A stretch of DNA of 14,042 bases from the NCBI GenBank assembly GCA_012064415.1, contig SSNU01003004.1, positions 1 through 14,042 on the forward strand. The letters are read 5' to 3'. A program made the translations under genes and the position numbers. Each line of letters opens with the position of its first letter. The first letter of the stretch is position 1. Positions 1 to 7,098 of the stretch are shown in pieces. The notes under the pieces were generated by a model, which did not search any database, was not told where the DNA came from, and saw only the letters and a program-made list of their open reading frames with translations. Source of the DNA: Gyrodactylus bullatarudis (Eukaryota; Platyhelminthes; Monogenea; Gyrodactylidea; Gyrodactylidae).

Positions 1-202
1 GAGAGAGGAGTTCTAAATCTTCCTGAGAGTTAAAAACAGAAGCAAAATAATCATTAAGAGCTTCACGAAAGCCAAATTCGTCCAGAGTGGTGAAGTTGGC
101 TATGGAAGAGTAACGATTAATGTTTAGATCAGAATAAGCAGACAAGTTAAGTTCGTATTCTGTAAAAAGTGATTTAGAACTATTTTGATAATAAAATTTG
201 GG
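1..202 (-). pseudogene. LINE (non-LTR retrotransposon) ORF2 fragment
   Basis: Reading the minus strand from 202 to 1 gives about 67 uninterrupted codons with no start codon, bounded upstream by a TGA at 205-203 and running off the window. The best preserved stretch reads FREALNDYFASVFNSQED. It resembles the LNxYFxSVF segment that lies between the endonuclease and reverse transcriptase domains in Jockey/CR1-type LINE ORF2 proteins. The reverse transcriptase domain itself would lie left of position 1. The frame ends almost where the neighbouring foldback starts, which suggests truncation by that insertion. A host exon is the alternative, because a TTTTTACAG acceptor-like string lies at 168-160. 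Family assignment is by motif recall only. Confidence 0.45.
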
Positions 203-380
203 TCAATATTAGGATTCTTAGCCAATGGTCATCCAAACGTTTCGACGGTGATTGTCTTCAGAAACCTTCTTCAAACAAACTCATCAAACACAGGCGTGTG
301 AAGACAATCACTCTCGAAAAGTTTGGATGGTCAATGGCTGAGAATAATAATGTTGACCTAAGTTTCAATAAATTTTATTA
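189..380. repeat. Diverged foldback (MITE-like) element
   Basis: Positions 201-260 are the inverted complement of 299-358 with about 50 of 60 positions matching and no net indel, leaving a 38-base spacer. An outer TAATAAAATTT at 189-199 pairs with 370-380 after a short offset. There is no coding frame inside. The structure fits an old non-autonomous foldback or MITE. I could not identify a target-site duplication or a superfamily. Confidence 0.7.
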
Positions 381-392
381 AAACAACTTAAC

Positions 393-558
393 ATATTTCG
401 TTCTAGGTGCTTAGGTAATATATCCCACAGGAACGTCTTATTTGGTAATGGATTAGCCCATGTCGCTGAATGTTACAGCTTACTAATGGATCCCACCGAG
501 ACTGGTACGAAAGAAACTCACAAAGCATTTAGAAATAATCTAAGTATACATATATGGT
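393..558. repeat. Left arm of ribozyme palindrome
   Basis: This arm pairs with 608-773, every paired position summing to 1166. The sequence is unique within the window apart from its partner. It contains short open stretches but no recognisable protein motif. Confidence 0.95.
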
Positions 559-559
559 A

Positions 560-604
560 GACATATACGCGCGTTTCGTCCTCTTTTGGACTCGTCAGTA
601 TGCC
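560..604 (-). ncRNA. Type I hammerhead self-cleaving ribozyme
   Basis: All core elements are present in order on the minus strand. Stem I 5' side GGCAUA is at 604-599 and core CUGACGA at 598-592. Stem II pairs GUCC (591-588) with GGAC (581-578) around an AAAAGA loop. GAA is at 577-575. Stem III has only two pairs (A574-U567, C573-G568) around GCGC. Cleavage nucleotide A is at 566, and stem I 3' side UAUGUC is at 565-560. Stem I has six pairs, one of them G-U. Predicted cleavage is between 566 and 565. Such a short stem III is typical of retroelement type I hammerheads, which are thought to cleave best as dimers. The flanking 166-bp palindrome effectively extends stem I. Confidence rests on complete matching of the conserved core and all three helices. 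Confidence 0.88.
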
Positions 605-607
605 ACA

Positions 608-773
608 ACCATATATGTATACTTAGATTATTTCTAAATGCTTTGTGAGTTTCTTTCGTACCAGTCTCGGTGGGATCCATTAGTAAGCTGTAACATTCAG
701 CGACATGGGCCAATCCATTACCAAATAAGACGTTCCTGTGGGATATATTACCTAAGCACCTAGAACGAAATAT
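608..773. repeat. Right arm of ribozyme palindrome
   Basis: This is the inverted complement of 393-558 with one mismatch. A minus-strand open frame of 86 codons passes through this arm and the ribozyme. It starts from a non-ATG codon and has no recognisable domain, so I do not call it a gene. Confidence 0.95.
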
Positions 774-805
774 TTCTAGTAACGCACTATTCAAAAACAA
801 CTTAA

Positions 806-1858
806 GTCCTTAAAATGTGTAGCCGATGGATCTAGCCTCAATTGACCTTTATTTTAGTTATACTAATCAGGGTAAAAGAAGGATAAAATGGAAGAAACAG
901 TTAGAAAACTAAAAGTAAGCATTAAAAAATGCAGTCATATTATAATGGTAGATCTAAACATGGTTATTCCTTATTAGGATTTGAGCCTGGGTTTCAATAT
1001 TCTGATTTCTGACCATTTTTAATGTTATTCTATCTTTTAGATACTAATCAAATTGGGAATGCTACAAGGAAACTTGTAAATATCTTGATTGAAGAGCTTT
1101 TCAGTTTAATTCTTCACTAATAAGCTTACTGAAAAATCTAAAGTGTACAGCTTTTCGATAGTTTCATAAAAAAGTAATGCCATTTTTTAATTTCAATCTA
1201 TCCATAGGAAGATTAAATGGATAGATTCTGATTATACACAACTCGTGTGATTCTTTAAAAAAAATCATATAAATAACTTGAACTTTTAGGATGATGATCT
1301 CAAGAAAAATGCTCATACATTTTATAAATTACTCTGTTACTGGAGATCATGAGATTCTCAAATGAGCCTATTTATTACGAACAAATTTTTCTTTTTGGTG
1401 TTGCAGCATAACCAAACTGTATAAAATAATAAGGATAGAAAAACAAAAGTGAAATTCATTTCCTTACTCAAACAGAAACTTATTTCTCAGAATAGAATTT
1501 TCATTGTGAAATTTATTTGCTAAATAAGATCATCAACAACACTCAAGTTGTAAATATTTTCGGAAAAACTTTTATTTTATTACTCTCTAGCCCGTAGTTC
1601 TTGCAGCTAGAATCTTGCTTAGATGAAAATAAAATTTTATAGTTTATTTTTTAGAAGGTTTTTTTAATCATTAATTTTTTTTATAAAGAGAAATTCTCAA
1701 TCAATTTTTCAAGAGCTTTTGTTGCCATAACATGTACCTATCATATGTACGATTGAATTTTAGAGTCTTCAGAGTAAGGCTCATACTTGTTTTATCAAGA
1801 ATTGGTTTGTTTACTTCTGTCTGAATTGAATAAAAAACTGATCTGAATTTTATGTGAC
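806..1858. other. AT-rich intergenic stretch
   Basis: I find no sustained open frame, RNA gene or long repeat in this stretch. Homopolymer A and T runs are common. It is probably decayed intergenic or intronic sequence. Confidence 0.6.
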
Positions 1859-2150
1859 TTAACTAAAGCTCACGCCCCAAACAAACTCTTCGTGAAACCC
1901 AAGATACACAAAGGAGTCGAGGATCTCTAGTTTTGTCAAACCATTGTAATGAAATGGTTGGCAAAAGAATCTGTAGGACCACAGGAATCTACTCAGAATC
2001 TCATACACCCCATATACAAATATACAAGTAGACTCACGCATAGTTTCACTCATCCCTTATCACATGTACATCACGATGAACACAAAATATAAGAAACAAG
2101 TAATACAGAGTAATGACCACTGATGCACACACGCACTCACCTGAGAGGAG
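1859..2150. other. Less AT-rich island with short frames and donor-like sites
   Basis: This stretch is visibly richer in G and C than its flanks. The minus strand has a 64-codon ATG frame (2053-1859). The plus strand has a roughly 50-codon frame ending near 2090, so neither is favoured. The minus strand also carries a consensus donor CAGGTGAGT just below 2150 and another GTGAGT near 2035, so an exon of an otherwise unseen gene is possible. No product is recognised from either strand. Confidence 0.25.
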
Positions 2151-2697
2151 GTTAACAAGAAGAAGAGCCAATCAGATCCATTCTTTCATAATATAAATTT
2201 TTCTATATAAATCTGGCATGTAAAAACTGGTGAGTATGCCACGAAATAAAGCGCTATTCTTTAAAAAACTTAGCATCGCCTTTTTTCATGAAAAAGTTTA
2301 ATGTTATATCTATAAGGGAATCCTCCAAAATGGGTGGTCTTTTAATCTTTCAATGGCGATAGAACTGTAGGTATTTTAAATTTGACTACAAAAAAAAGTT
2401 ATAGACTGATAAGAAAAGCCTTCTTTGCTCACAAGACCAGGATTCATTTCAGCTGACCTAGATAATAAGTTAAATTTGATTTTTTAATGATCTTATCATT
2501 TTTAAAACTTCTAGTTTTAGACATCTGGATGCTTTTTTTCAGGGTGGAGTTGGGTCTTGCACGAGTTACAGATCAAGATTTCCACTGGTTTTTCATTATT
2601 ACTTGTTCCGTAAAAGGGATATATTACATTAAGGGCAAATGGGGGTGTTTACAACCCCAATAAGTTTCAAGCCAAAATACACGTTGAATATATACAC
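2151..2697. other. Intergenic stretch without a confident gene
   Basis: A small plus-strand ATG frame of about 44 codons starts at 2529 after a T-rich tract and ends with a TAA just past GGGGTGTTTACAACCCC. It has no recognised motif. Positions 2252-2270 match, inverted, a string near 5262-5280. Nothing else is supported. Confidence 0.4.
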
Positions 2698-3419
2698 CTA
2701 GTTAATATGAAGATAGGAATTTATTATTTGTACAAAATTCTTAATTTTTTCATCAAGAAATCGAATTTGATCAAGATTTTTCTGAATCTAGATCATGCGA
2801 CCCTCTTTCAGAATACAGAGAAAAAAAATTAGAAAAAAATCAATTTATAAGAAAAATACGGCAATTTTGAAATCTTGAAGTAGCGCCAAATTTCCATTTT
2901 TTGAACTTTGAGTTAAAATTTTTTGCTGATTTCATGTGAGAGAGCGATCAAAAGTTGATTTCTAGGATCAAAATTAGTCAAAGAAATCAAATATGCTGAA
3001 TTTGGTTTTAAGAATCAACCCATAATCGTGACAAAATCAAATTTTGATTTTTTGATCATTTTCCCTACTTGAAAGTCGATGAAATTTGATATTTCAAAAT
3101 CCCTGAAAAATGACAAATGTATCAAAATTTATTATGATGATCATCGGTTATTGTGATCCTAGAAATCAACTTTTGATCGCTCTCTCACATGAAATCAGCA
3201 AAAAATTTTAACTCAAAGTTCAAAAAAATGGAAATTTGGCGCTACTTCAAGATTTCAAAATTGCCGTATTTTTCTTATAAATTGATTTTTTTCTAATTTT
3301 TTTTCTCTGTATTCTGAAAGAGGGTCTAGATTCAGAAAAATCTTGATTAAATTCGATTTCTTGATGAAAAAATTAAGAATTTTGTACAAATAATAAATTC
3401 CCATCTTCATATTAACTAG
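2698..3419. repeat. Large foldback element with about 99% identical arms
   Basis: Left arm 2698-2970 (273 bp) is the inverted complement of right arm 3154-3419 (266 bp). The arms differ by two substitutions, an 8-base indel after TCTAGA near 2802, and one base in a T/A run. The 183-base spacer (2971-3153) has no gene. Both outer ends carry CTAGTTAATATGAAGAT, so a TTAA lies at 2702-2705 and at 3412-3415. TTAA is the target duplication of piggyBac elements, but the terminal sequence lacks the usual CCC start, so superfamily remains open. The near-identical arms point to a young insertion or ongoing conversion. The right end lies six bases from the stop codon of the adjacent transposase remnant. 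Confidence 0.85.
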
Positions 3420-3425
3420 CTTTAT

Positions 3426-4220
3426 TTATTGAAAGCATTTTTGACAAATTATAAGTTGATGGTCTTTACAAGGAAATATATCACACTTTGCGCATTTCTT
3501 ATACCCACTTCTGTCTACTTTTCTTGGACATATACCGCATCGTTTTTTTCCAGGAACTAGTTTTGGAATTTTGGCAGTTGGTTGAGATTCGATAGTTTCT
3601 TCAAACATACTTATCTCTTTTCTTTTCCTTGATGATTCGTGAAGCAAACTGTGAGATAATTCTTCTAGATTTTTTGCCATTGTTCTCCAAGAATACAGGA
3701 TTTTTCAAGCGGTAGGCGTTGTGGGCTGCAATATCTAACATGTTCCCAAATATTGCTAGTGTCCATCTTGTACAAGCCCTTTTACAGCTATAGTTTCTGA
3801 TCAGTTGATGTAGTGTATCCACGCCAGCTTTTGTGGAGTTATAATAGGTGATAATCTTGGGTTTTCCTTGGTCATCATCAATTGTTTCATGCAAACTAGA
3901 AAGTAGTAAGACAGGCATATACTTTTTAGCTCCGTATCTGAGTAGGATGTTATGGTCTTGGAACAAGTACTCTTTTGAATTCAGATCAATTTTCTTGTTG
4001 CTGAAAGCTTTAGGCAGAAACTTTCGATTTTGACGACAAGTGCCAACTATGGATGTCTTGTGGTTCTTCAAGAAATCTGATAGGTCGATCGATGTTAAAA
4101 AATTATCACATATAACTGACAGTTATTAACTGTCCTGCCTTTATTTAGATATGGATGAATAAGCTGTTTCACAACTCTTGCTCCTTGGTTTTTTTCTATT
4201 TGCAGCTCTTTACCAATTAT
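3426..4220 (-). pseudogene. piggyBac-type transposase, C-terminal half, disrupted
   Basis: The minus strand carries the C-terminal half of a DDE-type piggyBac transposase in three frames. From 4214 downward it reads IIGKELQ, then VVKQLIHPYLNKGRTV. After a disruption it reads CDNFLTSIDLSDFLKNHK, containing the third catalytic Asp region (codon at 4107-4105), then IITYYNSTKAGVDTLHQL and AIFGNMLDIAAHNAYRL. The last part is a cysteine-rich zinc-binding tail (CGIC, KCAKC, PCKDH, ICQKC) ending in TAA at 3428-3426. Two breaks are visible. One is a 14-base insertion around 4113-4130 that shifts frame. The other is one extra base in an A6 run (plus-strand T6 at 3670-3675) that puts the cysteine tail in another frame. 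An in-frame TAA lies just upstream of the first segment. The N-terminal half with the first two Asp residues was not found. Confidence 0.85.
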
Positions 4221-4667
4221 TTTTTATTATAAGTATTTTTCCAGGGTTAGAGCACCGCTCTTTTACAAAAAACTAGCGAAATTAAATAATTCTATTTAGT
4301 TCAGTCCTTGGTGATGTACAAAATCTGAGAAAGGGTAGGAAATTTTCTAAAAGCAAATTTCAAAATTTAAGTGGGCTGAAATTTGAACTCGGGTACGATA
4401 CCAAAATTAGCAAACCAACAGTTTTTTTCTGATTTTAAAAAGATTTTTATGATTTCAATCTGACTCAGAATCTAAATTGATATTTTAGCCTTTTAAAATA
4501 CAGATTCAAGTCTATAAGTCTTGAACACACTTCTGCAAGTTTTTCTAGATAAATAATTCTAGATCGAAATTAACTGGTTTTAGAACTTAACTCAAACGTC
4601 GACGCAAAGAATCAATTGCGATCACTCTTAATATAATAAATCCTAAATGTTGGTAGAGTTATATATC
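4221..4667. other. Intergenic AT-rich stretch
   Basis: Positions 4221-4263 may still be decayed transposase: the minus strand can be read LTLEKYL followed by two stops in the right relative position. Beyond that I see no open frame or repeat. Confidence 0.4.
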
Positions 4668-4802
4668 TTACAGTGAATCTGGAAACTCTAGACTCTCTAG
4701 TAAACCAGGGATTCAGATTCCCTGATTTGCCATTAACTAGTTACAGTGAATCTGGAAACTTTAGGAATCCCTGAACAACAATCAGTGAGTCTGCAGACTC
4801 AC
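4668..4802. repeat. Short direct repeat pair and 18-bp perfect palindrome
   Basis: TTACAGTGAATCTGGAAACT occurs at 4668-4687 and identically at 4741-4760, 73 bp apart. A related ATCAGTGAGTCTG starts at 4781. GTGAGTCTGCAGACTCAC at 4785-4802 is a perfect palindrome. AGGGATTCAGATTCCCT lies between the two direct copies. This looks like a small decayed tandem array or the end of a repetitive element. No function is evident. Confidence 0.7.
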
Positions 4803-5799
4803 ATAAGTTTCTAGAAACACTGTAACATTTAGAATGAGCAGTGTTGCTTTCTGCTTTTAGACGCTCCTTCCTTGTCAAATCTCATTTTCATGTTCATCAA
4901 GAATCTTGGTCTATCTTCTGGTAATCAACTCAACTCTACAATTACAATTAGAAGCAAATTTTTTACATTATCCTCTATAGATTGGAATTGCTGGAAAAAC
5001 CTTACCTTCAGCGCCTTTTGGTTACCATAAAATGCCAAATTTGCTCAAAACTCTAGATATAATCTCAGATCCCATCTGCGGATATTCTATTCTCCGCTCT
5101 GATTTTAATTGGGTATGAAGTAGATAAAAACTAAGTTGTAGACTTTTTAATTGAATTTTTAAGTTCTTTCGAATGATACTAAATATAACTCTGAAATGTA
5201 TTAGGATCAAGTCAAAAAAAACAATTTTATTCAAGTGCTTTTCATGAAAATTGTGCTGTTTTGGTTTTTAAAGAATAGCGAAACTCCGAGAATTATCAGA
5301 AGCAGATTCGGAATCAACGCAATTACTCGCGTGATTATAAGTTTAAAGATTAAGTTTACGAAGCCTCCGAAGTAATTTTAGACCTAAAATTTAGACAAGT
5401 AATAATAATTACAGTATTTTACAATGTATATTATTTAGTCCTTTAGTGAGAATAATTTCAAATCAATCTAAAAAGTACTCAAAAGTATTATGCAAGTGTA
5501 TCTTATTAAAGTAAAATGGTGAGTGTATCAGGTATGGAGTTGGTGATATTCAAGTCTTATTGATTTTTTTTGTTGAAAAATAATTCGAGTTTGCATGGAT
5601 AAAAATGAGAATTTATCGTATAAATAGAGATCTAGCTGTTTTATTGTTATCATAATGGTTGTTATTCTTGTATAAATATGGAAAAGGTTCTTTTTCATTG
5701 AATTCGAGAGATATTTACTTTGATTGGAAAATGCATAGATGATTAAAAATAAAAATACATTTTGTAGTAATAACAAATTGGTTCAACAAAACTTATGAG
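4803..5799. other. Intergenic stretch downstream of the TLC gene
   Basis: Only short AT-driven open frames occur here, including hydrophobic minus-strand ones of 70 and 82 codons without domain features. A minus-strand AATAAA (plus-strand TTTATT near 5638) about 160 bases past the TLC stop is a possible poly(A) signal. GAATAGCGAAACTCC at 5273-5287 recurs at 6767-6782 with one extra A. Confidence 0.4.
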
Positions 5800-6611
5800 T
5801 TATTCATCCTTAGGCTTAGAATTGCAAAATAATAACATTGGCAGAATATACTTTCCATCTTTCTTAATAGTTCTATAAAATAAAATAAAGTTTATGGCTC
5901 CAACAACGAATAGGCTAATGGAATAGGCTGGCCATGAACTTAAAATATTCCAATCTTGATATAAAATAAAAGAAAGATATGATATCACAACTATTCTGAA
6001 TAGAAAAAATGTTATAAAGTTTGTACAAACAATGAAATGATAGAAAAGGGAATCTTTCTCAACTAAAAATTTCGATATTATCAATCTCAGATGTAGGAAA
6101 ATTGTGTTGACTTCTGTGAGTAAACAGAGGCAAATATAACCAGTGACTTCGTTTGACGCGATTATATATGCAAATCCAATAATAACCTAGATATGGATAA
6201 AGTAAATCAGAAATAAAACTCACAAAAAGATGATGGGCAAGGACAGGTAGTACATTCTTTTTAGTTTTGAGAGTATCCAAAAAATCGTATACAAAATAAC
6301 CAATTGAAAAAGTTCCAAGGTACGTAGGGAATGGATTCTCTTCGAATGTTCTGGTAGAAGCTCCAGTTATAGTTAATGTGAGTCTAAAATGTAACTTTCT
6401 TAATAAATTACATTGAAAAATCGATAATCGATGCTAAAATTCCATGTACGATAGATAAAATATGGTTAATCAAGTTCTCGTGATCGTGAGAATCTTTTGA
6501 GAATTTTAAAAAATATTTTGAAAATTTTATCAAAAAATTGATTATCAAGAAAAAGAAAAAGGACCCCACAAATAAAAGTACTACGTTCTCCTTTTCCTTA
6601 ATCCAAGACAT
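5800..6611 (-). CDS. TLC-domain multipass membrane protein (TLCD5/TMEM136-like)
   Basis: Three exons join at 6611-6412, 6383-6224 and 6186-5800, giving 248 aa from ATG at 6611 to TAA at 5802-5800. The introns are 28 nt (6411-6384, GT..TTTTAG) and 37 nt (6223-6187, GTGAGT..CTAG). Both junctions restore one continuous frame and reassemble the TLC core. That core reads NHILSIVHGILAS (about residues 47-59), GYFVYDF, then LAHHLFVIIGF with the paired His at 117-118, and TEVNTIFLHLR (144-154). This order (HS/HG helix, GYFxxD, HH, E-N-xxLxxR) is characteristic of the TRAM/LAG1/CLN8 fold. The HG..GYF.YD..LAHH..E spacing looks closest to TLCD5-type proteins rather than ceramide synthases. Several hydrophobic helices follow and the C-terminus is KPKDE. 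TLC proteins act in lipid metabolism or sensing in ER or plasma membrane; the substrate here is unknown. Divergent from the peptidase gene, 487 bp away. Confidence 0.8.
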
Positions 6612-7045
6612 TTGAATTTGAAAGAGTTCTTTCTTTTATTAAAAACAAAAATATCAAAAAGATAAGGATTTTTGTTAAAGTTGAGAAATATTGGTAATAT
6701 TTGAGTTTGAATGAAAATTTTATGACCCAAATTTTGGAGTTTTATTATTTTCATCCAAATCGTCTTGAATAGCGAAAACTCCTAGCTTATGATAGTGTAA
6801 TTCAGAAATATATATTGTGCAGAATAGCATTCTTAAAACATTAAGCATTCTCTGTTTCTTTCTCATTTCATATAACTTATATTTGACATAAGTTATATGG
6901 TAAAAGGTTAAACTTTCAATTAAAATTTACTTTAGCAGTACAAAATATAATTTTTTTGTGATAAACATGTATGTGTTAAGCGATAAACGAATTCGAGAAT
7001 GAACCAAAATTTGTCAATAACTAAAAAATAATGACTATATTAATG
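6612..7045. promoter_or_regulatory. Divergent intergenic region between TLC gene and peptidase
   Basis: These bases, with the TATA/initiator segment after them, separate two divergently transcribed genes, so both promoters should lie here. CATATAACTTAT at 6869-6880 is inverted at 6888-6899 (12-bp arms, 7-base loop) and is the only clear structure. GAATAGCGAAAACTCC at 6767-6782 is a dispersed string also found near 5273. I see no convincing core promoter for the minus-strand TLC gene. Confidence 0.4.
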
Positions 7046-7078
7046 TATATAAGTAATCATTTGTTATAGCGGTCATTT
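7046..7078 (+). promoter_or_regulatory. TATA box and initiator of the carboxypeptidase gene
   Basis: TATATAA at 7046-7052 is followed by TCATTT at 7073-7078, which fits the arthropod initiator TCAKTY. The likely +1 adenine is 7075, 29 bases after the first T of the TATA box, which is the usual spacing. This would give a 24-nt 5' untranslated leader before ATG at 7099. Confidence 0.6.
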
Positions 7079-7098
7079 GGTCTGATAAAAGCTTTCAG

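Larger units (their letters stand above)
380..805 (-). mobile_element. Palindromic hammerhead-ribozyme retroelement copy with 12-bp TSD
   Basis: AAAACAACTTAA occurs at 380-391 and again at 794-805, as expected for a target-site duplication. Between the copies, 393-558 is the inverted complement of 608-773, with 165 of 166 positions matching (one transition near 706). The 49-base loop is a complete hammerhead ribozyme on the minus strand. About 20 further bases (774-793) lie between the right arm and the right repeat. Type I hammerheads with very short stem III are known from Penelope-like elements and metazoan retrozymes, and Penelope-like elements often carry inverted end copies, so I infer a non-autonomous or truncated copy of that kind. 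No reverse transcriptase or GIY-YIG nuclease is present. The near identity of the arms implies a recent origin or gene conversion. Confidence 0.7.

Noticed and set aside
540..800. Minus-strand 86-codon frame across the ribozyme palindrome
   Set aside because: It lacks an ATG start, runs through the ribozyme core and right arm, and shows no known domain. The palindrome makes open frames on both strands likely by chance.
5022..5234. Minus-strand hydrophobic frame of 70 codons
   Set aside because: Composition is what AT-rich DNA gives by chance; no splice or motif support.
5528..5776. Minus-strand 82-codon frame next to the TLC gene
   Set aside because: It lies after the TLC stop, has no domain, and no junction connects it to the gene.
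6187..6223. Reading straight through at LAHHLF into the frame ending IEIFS
   Set aside because: That reading loses the conserved EVNTIFLHLR block, whereas removing a 37-nt GT-AG intron restores it in frame.
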